Positions 24,402-33,424 of a stretch of 64,000 nt of DNA are shown here, piece after piece (position 1 is the stretch's first letter; the number at the start of each line of letters is the position of its first letter). Position numbers and translations under genes: made by a program. The notes below the pieces were generated by a model. It was given only the letters and a program-made list of their open reading frames with translations. It searched no databases and was not told the DNA's origin. The DNA is from Streptomyces sp. TLI_235 (lineage in GTDB: Bacteria > Actinomycetota > Actinomycetes > Streptomycetales > Streptomycetaceae), in NCBI GenBank assembly GCA_002300355.1, contig NSGV01000001.1, positions 1,240,001 to 1,304,000 on the forward strand, read 5' to 3'.

Positions 24402-25487
24402 ATGGCCGGCGACCACCACGATCACGACCGCGGCCGCGAGCACGACCACTCCCACGACCACGGCGCGCACGGGCACGGGCCCGGCGGCCGGGGCCACGCG
24501 CACAGCCACGGGGTCGCGGCCGACGCCGACCGGCGCTGGCTGGTCTGGGCGCTGGTGCTGATCACCGTCTTCATGGCGGGCGAGGTCGTGGTCGGTCTGG
24601 CGGCCTCCTCGCTGGCGCTGATCTCGGACGCGGCGCACATGCTGACCGACGCCGCCTCGATCGCGCTCGCCCTGGTCGCGATGCGGCTGGCCGCCCGGCC
24701 CGCCCGCGGCGGCTACACCTACGGCCTCAAGCGGGCCGAGATCCTCTCCGCGCAGGCGAACGGCGTGACCCTGCTGGTGCTCTCCGCCTGGCTCGGCTAC
24801 GAGGCGGTCACCCGGCTGATCGATCCGCCGGAGGTCCGGGGTTCGCTGGTGCTGGTCACCGCGCTGGTCGGGGTGGTGGTCAACCTCGCCGCCACCTGGT
24901 GCATGTCCAAGGCCAACCGCAGCTCGCTCAACGTCGAGGGCGCCTTCCAGCACGTGCTGACCGACCTGTACGCCTTCATCGCGACCGCGATCGCCGGCGC
25001 CGTGGTGATGCTGACCGGGTTCGTCCGGGCCGACGCGATCGCCTCGCTGGTGGTGGTGGCGCTGATGCTGCGGGCCGGCACCGGGCTCGTCCGGGACTCG
25101 GCGCGGATCTTCCTGGAGGCGGCCCCGGCGGGCATCGACCCGGACACGGTGGCCGACCGGCTGGTGGCGGTGCCGCTGGTCGAGGAGATCCACGACCTGC
25201 ACATCTGGGAGATCACCTCCGGCGAGCCGGCCCTCTCCGCGCACATCCTGGTCGCACCGGGCGGCGACTGCCACGCCGTCCGCCGCGAGCTGCAGCGCCG
25301 GGTCCGCGACGAGTACGGGATCACCCACGCCACCCTGCAGGTCGACCACCTCGGCGAGGACGGGCCGCACGAGCTGCTGCAGATCAGCCGGTCGGCGGAG
25401 GTCGACGGCGCCCCGGCGGCCGACGGCCAGGAGCACTGCGCGGATGCGCACGGGCCGGTCCACCGCAGCGGGCCGCACCGGCACTGA
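24402..25487 (+). CDS. Cation diffusion facilitator (zinc-type exporter)
   Basis: 361 residues from the ATG at 24402 with AGAGGA upstream. A His/Asp-rich N-terminal tail (DHHDHDRGREHDHSHDH) and a His-rich C-terminal end flank six membrane helices. Metal-site motifs are SDAAHMLTDAASIALA in helix 2 and FQHVLTDLYAFIAT in helix 5 (HxxxD in each), typical of Zn/Co-transporting CDF proteins of the CzcD group. The cytoplasmic C-terminal domain contains VEEIHDLHIWEITSGEPALSAHI. It exports divalent metal in exchange for protons. No metal-sensing regulator is adjacent. Confidence 0.94.
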   Translation: MAGDHHDHDRGREHDHSHDHGAHGHGPGGRGHAHSHGVAADADRRWLVWALVLITVFMAGEVVVGLAASSLALISDAAHMLTDAASIALALVAMRLAARPARGGYTYGLKRAEILSAQANGVTLLVLSAWLGYEAVTRLIDPPEVRGSLVLVTALVGVVVNLAATWCMSKANRSSLNVEGAFQHVLTDLYAFIATAIAGAVVMLTGFVRADAIASLVVVALMLRAGTGLVRDSARIFLEAAPAGIDPDTVADRLVAVPLVEEIHDLHIWEITSGEPALSAHILVAPGGDCHAVRRELQRRVRDEYGITHATLQVDHLGEDGPHELLQISRSAEVDGAPAADGQEHCADAHGPVHRSGPHRH

Positions 25488-25513
25488 CGCCCCCGCCGAC
25501 GGACCGGTACGGC

Positions 25514-26467
25514 ATGATGCGGAGGGTGACCGCACCGCGACTGATGCTGCTCGACACGGCGAGCCTCTACTTCCGTGCCTACTTCGGTGTCCCGGAGTCC
25601 CTGAAGTCGCCCCAGGGCGAGCCAGTGAACGCCGTCCGCGGGCTGCTCGACTTCATCTCCCGCCTCGTCCAGGACCACCGGCCGGACCAGCTGGTCGCCT
25701 GCATGGACGCCGACTGGCGGCCGCAGTGGCGGGTCGACCTCATCCCGACCTACAAGACCCACCGGCTGGCCGCGGAGCCCGCGGTCGAGGGCGAGGAGGA
25801 GATCCCGGACACGCTGTCCCCGCAGGTGCCGGTGATCGAGCAGGTGCTCGACGCCCTCGGCATCGCCCGGGTCGAGGCGCCCGGCTACGAGGCCGACGAC
25901 GTGATCGGCACCCTCGCCACCCGCGCCACCGGGCCGGTGGAGATCGTCACCGGCGACCGGGACCTCTTCCAGCTGGTCGACGACGCGCGCGGGGTCACCG
26001 TGCTCTACCCGGTGAAGGGCGTCGGCGCGGCCGAACGCGTCGACAACGCCCACCTGCTGGAGAAGTACGGCGTCGACGGCGCCTCGTACGCCGACATGGC
26101 GGCGCTGCGCGGCGACGCCAGCGACGGCCTGCCCGGCGTGAAGGGGATCGGCGAGAAGACGGCCGCCCAGCTGATCCAGACCTACGGCGACCTCGCCGGG
26201 GTCCGCGCGGCCGCCGCCGACCCGTCCTCCAAGCTCACCCCGGCCCGCCGGAAGAACCTGCTGGAGGGCGCCGCCTACCTGGACGTGGCGCCGACGGTCG
26301 TCCGGGTGGCCACCGACGTGCCGCTGCCCGCCTTCGACCCGGTCCTGCCCGCCGAGCCGCTCCACCCGATGGCCCTGGAGTCCCTCGCCGAACGCTGGGG
26401 CCTCGGCGGCTCACTGGAGCGCGTCGTCGCCGTCCTGGCCGGCAAGGAGTTCCCGGGCGGCCGCTAG
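25514..26467 (+). CDS. 5'-3' exonuclease (PolA N-terminal domain-like)
   Basis: About 317 residues; ATG at 25514 or 25517 and GTG at 25526 are all possible starts. The FEN-fold motifs are LLDTASLYFRAYFG, ACMDADWRPQWRVDLIPTYKTHR, the metal-binding PGYEADDVIGTLA, VTGDRDLFQLVDD, and the helix-hairpin-helix GDASDGLPGVKGIGEKTAAQLI. It removes RNA primers or flaps from the 5' end. The stand-alone exonuclease next to helY is also seen in mycobacteria (Rv2090 beside helY Rv2092c). It converges with helY across a terminator. Confidence 0.95.
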   Translation: MMRRVTAPRLMLLDTASLYFRAYFGVPESLKSPQGEPVNAVRGLLDFISRLVQDHRPDQLVACMDADWRPQWRVDLIPTYKTHRLAAEPAVEGEEEIPDTLSPQVPVIEQVLDALGIARVEAPGYEADDVIGTLATRATGPVEIVTGDRDLFQLVDDARGVTVLYPVKGVGAAERVDNAHLLEKYGVDGASYADMAALRGDASDGLPGVKGIGEKTAAQLIQTYGDLAGVRAAAADPSSKLTPARRKNLLEGAAYLDVAPTVVRVATDVPLPAFDPVLPAEPLHPMALESLAERWGLGGSLERVVAVLAGKEFPGGR

Positions 26468-26487
26468 CGGCGGCCCGCGGACGGCGC

Positions 26488-26519
26488 GAGGGGCGCCGGA
26501 GCGGTCTCCGGCGCCCCTC
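26488..26519. terminator. Terminator between exonuclease and helY
   Basis: GAGGGGCGCCGGAG (26488-26501) and CTCCGGCGCCCCTC (26506-26519) make a 14-bp perfect stem with a 4-nt loop between convergent genes. It probably ends both transcripts. Confidence 0.88.
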
Positions 26520-26548
26520 GAGCCGTCCACAGGTCGGCGGGCGCCGGC

Positions 26549-29389
26549 TCAGCCGACCGAGGAGTAGGCGATGATGCCGCGCCGCAGGGCGTCGACGGCC
26601 TTGCGGGCGGTGGCCCGCAGGTCGGCGTCCGCGCCGGCGGCGTCCTGGATCTGGCCGAGGACGTCGATCAGCTGCTTCGTCCAGCGGACGAAGTCACCGG
26701 CCGGCAGCTCGGCGTCGCGGAGCACGGCGTCCAGGTTGTGGCCGAGGGCCCAGCGCCAGGCGACCCAGGCGAAGCCGAGGTCGGGCTCGCGCTGGCCGAC
26801 GCCCTCGGCGGTGGAGATCCTGTGCTGCTCCTCCAGGGCGTCGAGGTGGCCCCAGATCCGGATCATCTTGCCGAGCGCCTCCTTGGCCGCGCCCTCCGGG
26901 ACCCGGGGGGCGACGGCGTCGTCGGACTGCCGGGCCTCGTAGACCAGGGCGGAGGCGCAGGCGGCGAGTTCGGCGGCGGAGAGACCCTTCCAGACGCCCT
27001 CGCGGATGCACTCGGAGGCGAGCAGGTCGAGTTCGCCGTAGAGCCGGCCGAGCCGCTTGCCGTCGTCGGTGACGGTGTCGCCCTGCAGGTAGCCGAGGTC
27101 GGCGAGCAGGCCGCAGACCCGGTCGAAGGTGCGGGCGATGGTGTGGGTGCGCGAGCGCATCCGGCGTTCGAGCAGCTCGGTGTCGCGGTGCAGCCGGTGG
27201 TAGCGCTCGGCCCAGCGGGCGTGGTCCTCGCGCTCGTCGCAGCCGTGGCAGGGGTGCCGGCGCAGCTCGGCGCGCAGCCGGGTGATCTCGGCGTCGTCGG
27301 CCGCGGCGGCCCGGCCGCGGCGGTACCGCTCGGGTTCGAGGTGGCCGGCCTTGGTGCGCAGGGCGGAGGCGAGGTCCCGGCGGGACTGCGGGCTGCGCGG
27401 GTTGAAGGACTTCGGGATCCGGATCCGCTCGACGGCGGCGACCGGGTACGGGAAGTCGATCATGGCGAGCCGCTTGACCTGGCGTTCGGCGGTGAGCACC
27501 ACCGGGCGCGGCCCGTCCTGGTAGTCGGGGTGGCGGGGGCCTCCGCGGCCGCCGCGGCCGACCGGCGGCAGGCCCGGGTCGAGGACGAGGGCGAGGCCGG
27601 CGAACTTGCCGGCGGGCACGTGGATGACGTCGCCGGGCCTGAGCTGCTCCATGGCCTCGACGGCGGCGGCGCGGCGCTGGCTGGTGCCCTCGCGCGCGAG
27701 CTCGTTCTCACGGTCCTTCAACTGCCGGCGCAGGGCCATGTACTCGTCGAAGTCGCCGAGGTGACAGGTCATCGACTCGCGGTAGCCGTCGAGCCCCTCC
27801 TCGTTGCGCTGGACCTGGCGGGCGATGCCGACCACCGAGCGGTCCGCCTGGAACTGGGCGAACGAGGTCTCCAGCAGTTCGCGGGAGCGGTGCCGGCCGA
27901 ACTGGCCGACCAGGTTGACCGCCATGTTGTACGAGGGGCGGAAGGAGGACTTGAGCGGGTAGGTACGGGTGCCGGCGAGCCCCGCCAGCGCCTCCGGGTC
28001 GAGGCCGCGCTGCCACAGCACGACGGCGTGGCCCTCGACGTCGATGCCGCGCCGGCCGGCCCGGCCGGTGAGCTGGGTGTACTCGCCGGGGGTGATGTCG
28101 GCGTGCGTCTCGCCGTTCCACTTCACGAGCTTCTCCATGACCACCGAGCGGGCGGGCATGTTGATGCCGAGGGCGAGGGTCTCGGTCGCGAAGACGGCCT
28201 TGACCAGGCCCTTCACGAAGAGCTCCTCGACGACCTCCTTGAAGCGCGGCAGCATGCCAGCGTGGTGGGCGGCGATGCCGCGCTCCAGGCCGTCCAGCCA
28301 CTCGAAGTAGCCGAGGACGTGCAGGTCCTCGTCCGGGATGTCGTAGCAGCGCTGTTCGACGATCTCGCGGACCTGGCGGCGCTCGCTGTCCCGGTTGAGT
28401 CTGAGGCCGGAGGCGAGGCACTGCTGCACGGCGGCCTCGCAGCCGGCCCGGCTGAAGATGAAGGTGATGGCGGGCAGCAGGCCCTCGGCGTCGAGGCGCT
28501 CGATGACGTCGATCCGGCCCGGGGTCCAGATCCGGCCCGGGCGCCCGGCGGGCATGGAGCGGCCGCGGCCCTTGGCGAACCGGTCCCGGCCGCGGTCCGC
28601 CTCGGAGCGGGCCAGCCGGACGAGCTCGGGGTTGACGGCCTTGGCCGGGTTGCGCGGGGCGTCCTTGGGGCGGCCGTCGCGGTCCGGGTTGGCGAACAGG
28701 TCGTACATCCGGTTGCCGGCCATGACGTGCTGCCACAGCGGCACCGGGCGGTGCTCGGAGACGATCACCTTGGTGCCGCCGCGCACGGTGTCCAGCCAGT
28801 CGCCGAACTCCTCGGCGTTGGAGACGGTGGCGGAGAGCGAGGCCAGCACCACCGACTCGGGGAGGTGGATGATGACCTCCTCCCAAACGGCGCCGCGGAA
28901 GCGGTCGGCCAGGTAGTGCACCTCGTCCATCACCACGTAGCCGAGGCCGTTGAGCGCACTGGAGCCCGCGTACAGCATGTTGCGGAGCACCTCGGTGGTC
29001 ATCACGACCACCGGGGCGTCGCCGTTGACGCTGTTGTCACCGGTGAGTAGGCCGACCTTGGCGGCGCCGTAGCGCTTGACCAGGTCGCCGAACTTCTGGT
29101 TCGAGAGCGCCTTGATGGGCGTGGTGTAGAAGCACTTGCGGCCACTCGCCAGGGCCAGGTGCACGGCGAACTCGCCGACGATGGTCTTGCCGGAGCCGGT
29201 CGGCGCGGCCACCAGGACGCCCTCGCCGGCCTCCAGGGCCTGGCAGGCCTCGATCTGGAACGGGTCGAGCGGGAAGTCGTACAGCTGCTGGAAGCCGTAC
29301 AGCGCCGTGGCCTGTTCGGCGGCCCGGCGGCGGGAGGCCGCGTAGGCCTCGGCCGGGCTGAGCTGCTCCTCGGGCAGGGGGGCGTCCAT
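26549..29389 (-). CDS. helY: Ski2-like DEVH helicase HelY
   Basis: 946 residues from the ATG at 29389; a GTG at 29398 adds three. It is a superfamily 2 RNA/DNA helicase of the Ski2/Mtr4/DSHCT group. Walker A is APTGSGKTIVGEFA, Walker B is VMDEVHYLADRFRG, motif III is SLSATVSN, and motif VI is QLTGRAGRRGID. The C-terminal half contains a Cys pair (HPCHGCDE) and ends with the DSHCT helical domain. It probably unwinds RNA in decay or rRNA maturation. In Mycobacterium tuberculosis helY is directly followed by tatC; here tatC lies 31 kb away. Confidence 0.94.
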   Translation of the reverse strand: MDAPLPEEQLSPAEAYAASRRRAAEQATALYGFQQLYDFPLDPFQIEACQALEAGEGVLVAAPTGSGKTIVGEFAVHLALASGRKCFYTTPIKALSNQKFGDLVKRYGAAKVGLLTGDNSVNGDAPVVVMTTEVLRNMLYAGSSALNGLGYVVMDEVHYLADRFRGAVWEEVIIHLPESVVLASLSATVSNAEEFGDWLDTVRGGTKVIVSEHRPVPLWQHVMAGNRMYDLFANPDRDGRPKDAPRNPAKAVNPELVRLARSEADRGRDRFAKGRGRSMPAGRPGRIWTPGRIDVIERLDAEGLLPAITFIFSRAGCEAAVQQCLASGLRLNRDSERRQVREIVEQRCYDIPDEDLHVLGYFEWLDGLERGIAAHHAGMLPRFKEVVEELFVKGLVKAVFATETLALGINMPARSVVMEKLVKWNGETHADITPGEYTQLTGRAGRRGIDVEGHAVVLWQRGLDPEALAGLAGTRTYPLKSSFRPSYNMAVNLVGQFGRHRSRELLETSFAQFQADRSVVGIARQVQRNEEGLDGYRESMTCHLGDFDEYMALRRQLKDRENELAREGTSQRRAAAVEAMEQLRPGDVIHVPAGKFAGLALVLDPGLPPVGRGGRGGPRHPDYQDGPRPVVLTAERQVKRLAMIDFPYPVAAVERIRIPKSFNPRSPQSRRDLASALRTKAGHLEPERYRRGRAAAADDAEITRLRAELRRHPCHGCDEREDHARWAERYHRLHRDTELLERRMRSRTHTIARTFDRVCGLLADLGYLQGDTVTDDGKRLGRLYGELDLLASECIREGVWKGLSAAELAACASALVYEARQSDDAVAPRVPEGAAKEALGKMIRIWGHLDALEEQHRISTAEGVGQREPDLGFAWVAWRWALGHNLDAVLRDAELPAGDFVRWTKQLIDVLGQIQDAAGADADLRATARKAVDALRRGIIAYSSVG

Positions 29390-29928
29390 CTGCGTCACCT
29401 TCTCTTCCCGTGGGAGTACTGCCCGTGCGGGCCGGACGGGTGCGCAGACGGCGACGCCTGCGGCTGCGGGGCCGTCCGGACAGTCAGTCCGACCGGGGCG
29501 CAGCGGGTGTGGTGGGTGTGGTGATCGAGCATCTCGCCCAGAGGTTACCCGGCGTGGCCGACATCGATAGCACCCTTTTCGGGGTCTGCTGCGGGCTCCC
29601 CCGTGGACGGTCGCCGGGCGCGGTCACCGGGTGCGGTCGGACCGCTGCGACGGGTCGCCTCGACGGCCCCCGGGCGGGTCGCGGGGAGGGTCCCGAGCGG
29701 GTCCCGAGCGGTCGCAGGTGCGTTCGACAGCGGGCCCGTATCTGGCAGTTCAATCACATCCTTAGTTGCAAATGTCTTCAAGTCATCAGCGAATCGACGT
29801 CAAGAGAGTGCTGATCGCTCATCCGTGATCGATTCCGATCATTGAGCGAAGATTTCACGCCCCTCTCCCTACAGTCGTTGCCGAACCCGCCCGAACGGTG
29901 CGGGCACGGCGACACCAGGAGGAAGACG
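29390..29928. other. 539-bp intergenic region: helY promoter side and AT-richer promoter of the roadblock gene
   Basis: No convincing gene is seen. The part near helY is ordinary GC-rich sequence. From about 29740 to 29870 the DNA is clearly more AT-rich, with CACATCCTTAGTTGCAAATG and GATCGATTCCGATCATTGAGCG. CGCTCA (29815-29820) and TGAGCG (29842-29847) can pair. This is the probable promoter region of the roadblock gene at 29929, and it is also one edge of the 31-kb block that separates helY from tatC. No integrase, tRNA or insertion-sequence end was found here. Confidence 0.6.
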
Positions 29929-30303
29929 ATGGCGAACCCGGAGACCGCGCTCAAGGAGGCCATGACGATCGAGGGCGCGATCGGCGTCGCCCTGGTCGAC
30001 TACGGCAGCGGGATGGCACTCGGCACGCTCGGCGACGCGGCCGAGCTCGACCTCAACGTCGCCGCCGCCGGCAACACCGACCTCGTCCGGGCCAAGATGC
30101 GGACGATGGAGATGCTCAACCTGCACGACAACGAGATCGAGGACATCCTCATCACGCTGACCAGCCAGTACCACCTGATCAGGCCGCTCACCACGTCCAG
30201 CGGCCGCGGCCTCTTCCTCTACCTGGCACTGGCGCGCAGCCGCTCCAACCTCGCCATGGCCCGCCACCAGCTGAAGCGGATCGAGGCCAGCCTTGAGGTC
30301 TGA
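29929..30303 (+). CDS. Roadblock/LC7 domain protein
   Basis: 124 residues, ATG at 29929 after AGGAGGA. A single roadblock domain: TIEGAIGVALVDYGSGMALGTLG, then DILITLTSQYHLIRPL and GLFLYLALARSRSNLAMARHQL. Such proteins dimerise and modulate small GTPases (MglB type) or act in actinobacterial conservons (CvnB). No GTPase, DUF742 protein or kinase is next to it. It is about 70 percent identical by eye to the protein at 39972-40346, so the two genes are duplicates about 10 kb apart in the same orientation. Confidence 0.88.
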   Translation: MANPETALKEAMTIEGAIGVALVDYGSGMALGTLGDAAELDLNVAAAGNTDLVRAKMRTMEMLNLHDNEIEDILITLTSQYHLIRPLTTSSGRGLFLYLALARSRSNLAMARHQLKRIEASLEV

Positions 30304-30347
30304 CCCCGGCCGCCGCAGCACCGACCCGGCGCTGGAGAGGGGGCCGC

Positions 30348-30677
30348 GTGCCCGTACCGCTGTACCAGGCCAAGGCGGAGTTCTTCCGGATGCTCGGGCA
30401 CCCCGTCCGCATCCGGGTGCTGGAGCTGCTCCAGGCCGGCCCGACGCCCGTCCGTGACCTGCTCGCGGACATCGACATCGAGCCGTCCAGCCTCTCCCAG
30501 CAGCTCGCCCAGCTGCGCCGGGCAGGACTCGTGACGGCCACCAGGGAGGGCTCCACCGTCGTCTACGCACTGGCCGGCGCCGATGTCGCCGACCTGCTCC
30601 GGGCGGCCCGCCGCATTCTGACGGAGCTCATCCAGGACCAGGGCGTCCTGCTCGCGGAGCTGAGAGCCTCCGACTGA
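30348..30677 (+). CDS. ArsR-family winged-helix regulator
   Basis: 109 residues from a GTG start. LYQAKAEFFRMLGHPVRIRVLELLQAGPTPVRDLLADIDIEPSSLSQQLAQLRRAGLV is the ArsR/SmtB helix-turn-helix, followed by the wing VTATREGSTVVYALA. The metal-binding Cys of ArsR (ELCVC) is absent, so it probably senses another ligand or partner. It lies 44 bp after the roadblock gene and may be cotranscribed. The protease gene starts 161 bp downstream, whose promoter repeats are possible targets. Confidence 0.9.
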   Translation: MPVPLYQAKAEFFRMLGHPVRIRVLELLQAGPTPVRDLLADIDIEPSSLSQQLAQLRRAGLVTATREGSTVVYALAGADVADLLRAARRILTELIQDQGVLLAELRASD

Positions 30678-30769
30678 CGGCCCGACCGGCCGCGCACCTC
30701 CCACGCACACACCTCGACGACCGCCGTCCCGCCGGGCGGGGGCGTGATGACGCACGTTCACACGTCTTC

Positions 30770-30797
30770 CATGTGACCGATGACATGTGAAATATTA
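30770..30797. promoter_or_regulatory. Direct repeat in the M6 protease promoter
   Basis: CATGTGA occurs at 30770-30776 and 30784-30790, a 14-bp period, and the second copy runs into TGTGAAATATTA (30786-30797). This is one mismatch from TGTGACATATTA found upstream of the hydroxyproline dehydrogenase gene. It may bind a dimeric regulator such as the adjacent ArsR protein. Confidence 0.35.
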
Positions 30798-30838
30798 CCC
30801 GCGCTCATCCGACCACCCCCGCCCGGAAGGACCGGTCC

Positions 30839-33217
30839 TTGAAGCGCACACCCTCCGCAGCCCTCGCGGCTGCGCTCGCCCTCGGCGCCCTGGCCGTCGG
30901 CATACCCGCGGCCTCGGCCGCACCGGCACGGTTACCCTCGGCGCCCCCCGCGGCGCGGCTCGCCGCCGAGCCCGCGCAGGGCACCGAGGGCCCGCAGCCC
31001 GAACCCGCCCCGCAGGAACGCACCCGGCAGGCCCTGCGCGCCGAGGCCCTGGAGCAGCTCAACCGCGGCACCGTCGCCCGTACCCCCGACCACCGCGCCC
31101 CGTCGCGGGTCCGGATCGGTGACGACTACGTCCAGCTCGGCCTGGAGCGCCGCGACAAGGTCTTCATGATCCTCGCCCAGTTCGGCGACCAGGTGGACAC
31201 CACCACCCAGTGGAACGGGCAGCCCCGCTACGGCGGCACCCCGGGGCCCCGCCACAACGCCGTCCCGAAGCCGGACGCGAGCGACACCCACACCTTCTGG
31301 AAGGCCGACTTCGACCGGGACTACTACCGGCGGATGTTCTTCGACGCCACACCCGGCGCCAACTCGGTGCGCAACTACTACCGCACCCAGTCCTCCGGCC
31401 GGTACGACATCGACGGCACCGTCAGCGACTGGGTGACCGTCCCGTGGAACGAGGCCCGGTACGGCAGCAACAAGGGCCCGCAGGGCAGCGGCGCCTGGAC
31501 CCAGGCGCAGGAGTTCGTCCGGGACGCCGTCAAGGCCTGGTACGACGGCGAGATCGCCAAGGGCCGTACCGCGGCCGCGGTACGGGCGGAGCTGGCGCAG
31601 TACGACGTCCACGACCGCTACGACCACGACAAGGACGGGAACTTCGACCAGCCGGACGGCTACCTCGACAACGTGATCGTGGTGCACGCCGGCGTCGACG
31701 AGACCTGGGGCGGCGGCGCCCAGGGCACCGACGCGCTGTGGGCGCACCGCAGTTGGGCCTTCCCCGACCCGACCGGCGGCACCGGCCCGGCGGGCGACCG
31801 GATCGGCGGCGTGCCGGTCGGCGACTCCGGCCTCTACGTCTACGACTACCTGCAGGCCGGCGAGAACAGCGGCGTCGGCCTCTTCTCCCACGAGTACGGC
31901 CACAACCTCGGCCTGCCCGACCTCTACCCGCTGACCGGCGGCGACAACTCCGTCAACTTCTGGTCCCTGATGTCCTCCGGCTCCTACCTGGGCACCGGAC
32001 GGAAGAACACCACCGGCGAGTACCCGGGCGACCTCGACGCCTGGAGCCGCCTCCAGCTCGGCTGGCTGAACTACGACGAGGCACAGGCCGCCACCCGCTC
32101 CAGCCACGCGCTCGGGGTGAGCGGCTACAACACCGACCAGGCGCAGGCCGTCCTGGTGCACCTGCCACCGGGCCGCACCACCACCGACCTCGCCGACCCG
32201 TACGAGGGCGGCGCCCAGTGGTGGAGCGACACCGGGGACAACCTCGACAGCACCCTCGCACGCACCGTCGACCTCACCGGCCGGACCGGCCCCGCCGCCC
32301 TGGACGCGGCCGCCTGGTACGACCTCGAACAGGACTACGACTTCCTCACCGTCGAGGTCTCCACCGACGGCGGGAAGACCTGGCGCCCGCTGCCGGGCGC
32401 AGCCGACGGCGCGCCGATCCCCGCCGGCCCGGCCGGCACCCCAGCCCTCAGCGGCGCCTCCGGCGGCTGGCGGCAGCTGCACATCCCACTGGACGGCTTC
32501 GCCGGCAGCAGCGTGAAGCTCCGCCTCCGCACCACCTCGGACTCCAACACCCACGGCAGGGGCGCACTGGTGGACGCCGTGCGGATCACCGCCGGCGGAG
32601 CCGAACTGCTCGCGGACGGCGCCGAGCACGGCGGCGACCCGGGCTGGACGGCCACCGGCTTCTCCGTGCTCCAGGGCCGCGCCGCCGTGCGCGAGCACCC
32701 GCGGGCCTACCTGGTCGAGAACCGGCGGTACACCGGCTACGGCACCTATCTGCGCACCGGACCGTACAACTTCGGCTGGACCGGGGTGCCCGGCAAGCAG
32801 GGGGTGATCGACACCTACCCGTACCAGGAGGGTGTGCTGGTCTGGCTCTGGGACACCGCCTACGCCGACAACAACACCAAGGACCACCCGGGCGCCGGAC
32901 TGATCCTGCCGGTGGACGCGCACCCGGGCGCGATCCGGTTCACGGACGGCACCCCGGTGAACGGCCGGGCGCAGACCTATGATGCGGTGTTCTCGCTGCG
33001 GCCCACCACCGCCTTCACCCTGCACAGGGCGGGTGAGGCGGTGCGGATCGGCGCCGAGCCCGCCGTGCCCGCCTTCGACGACCACCGCGGGGTGTACACC
33101 GACCCGGCCCTCCCCCAGCTCGCGGTCGCCGTGCCGGACACCAACACCCGGATCGAGGTCGTCCGGGAGAGCCAGGGCGGCCGGATCACCACCGTCCGGG
33201 TCGGCCCGGCCTCCTGA
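30839..33217 (+). CDS. Secreted M6-family metalloprotease (immune inhibitor A-like)
   Basis: 792 residues from a TTG start after GGAAGGA. A Sec-type signal (LAAALALGALAVGIPAASA) is followed by a propeptide-like region. The zinc site is HEYGHNLGLPD: His351, Glu352, His355 and Asp361, the M6 HExxHxxGxxD form. Later segments (DYDFLTVEVSTDGGKTWRPL and VKLRLRTTSDSNTHGRGALVDAV) form beta-sandwich domains seen in InhA-type enzymes. It degrades extracellular proteins. Codon 32 (30932-30934) is TTA, the codon read by the developmentally controlled bldA tRNA in streptomycetes. Translation is thus likely delayed to late growth. Confidence 0.95.
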   Translation: MKRTPSAALAAALALGALAVGIPAASAAPARLPSAPPAARLAAEPAQGTEGPQPEPAPQERTRQALRAEALEQLNRGTVARTPDHRAPSRVRIGDDYVQLGLERRDKVFMILAQFGDQVDTTTQWNGQPRYGGTPGPRHNAVPKPDASDTHTFWKADFDRDYYRRMFFDATPGANSVRNYYRTQSSGRYDIDGTVSDWVTVPWNEARYGSNKGPQGSGAWTQAQEFVRDAVKAWYDGEIAKGRTAAAVRAELAQYDVHDRYDHDKDGNFDQPDGYLDNVIVVHAGVDETWGGGAQGTDALWAHRSWAFPDPTGGTGPAGDRIGGVPVGDSGLYVYDYLQAGENSGVGLFSHEYGHNLGLPDLYPLTGGDNSVNFWSLMSSGSYLGTGRKNTTGEYPGDLDAWSRLQLGWLNYDEAQAATRSSHALGVSGYNTDQAQAVLVHLPPGRTTTDLADPYEGGAQWWSDTGDNLDSTLARTVDLTGRTGPAALDAAAWYDLEQDYDFLTVEVSTDGGKTWRPLPGAADGAPIPAGPAGTPALSGASGGWRQLHIPLDGFAGSSVKLRLRTTSDSNTHGRGALVDAVRITAGGAELLADGAEHGGDPGWTATGFSVLQGRAAVREHPRAYLVENRRYTGYGTYLRTGPYNFGWTGVPGKQGVIDTYPYQEGVLVWLWDTAYADNNTKDHPGAGLILPVDAHPGAIRFTDGTPVNGRAQTYDAVFSLRPTTAFTLHRAGEAVRIGAEPAVPAFDDHRGVYTDPALPQLAVAVPDTNTRIEVVRESQGGRITTVRVGPAS

Positions 33218-33298
33218 GCCGCATCTCCGACGGGCGCGCTGCGCCGCAGTGCGGCGCGCCCACCCCACCGGCCCCCGGCGGATCCACCGCCGGGGGCC

Positions 33299-33424
33299 GG
33301 CCGCGTCCGTAGCCGAAGGGCTGTGTCAGTAGCCGAAGCCGGCCGCGTCAGTGGCCGAAGGGCTGTGTCAGTAGCCGAAGCCGGCCGCGTCAGTGGCCGA
33401 AGGGCTGTGTCAGTAGCCGAAGCC
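33299..33424. repeat. Three tandem 42-bp repeats at the 3' end of the TetR gene
   Basis: Units at 33299-33340, 33341-33382 and 33383-33424; the last two are identical and the first differs at two positions. Each unit holds the complement of GGCTTCGGCTACTGA, the last codons and stop of the minus-strand TetR gene. The gene end has thus been duplicated twice downstream of the working stop. Confidence 0.93.
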
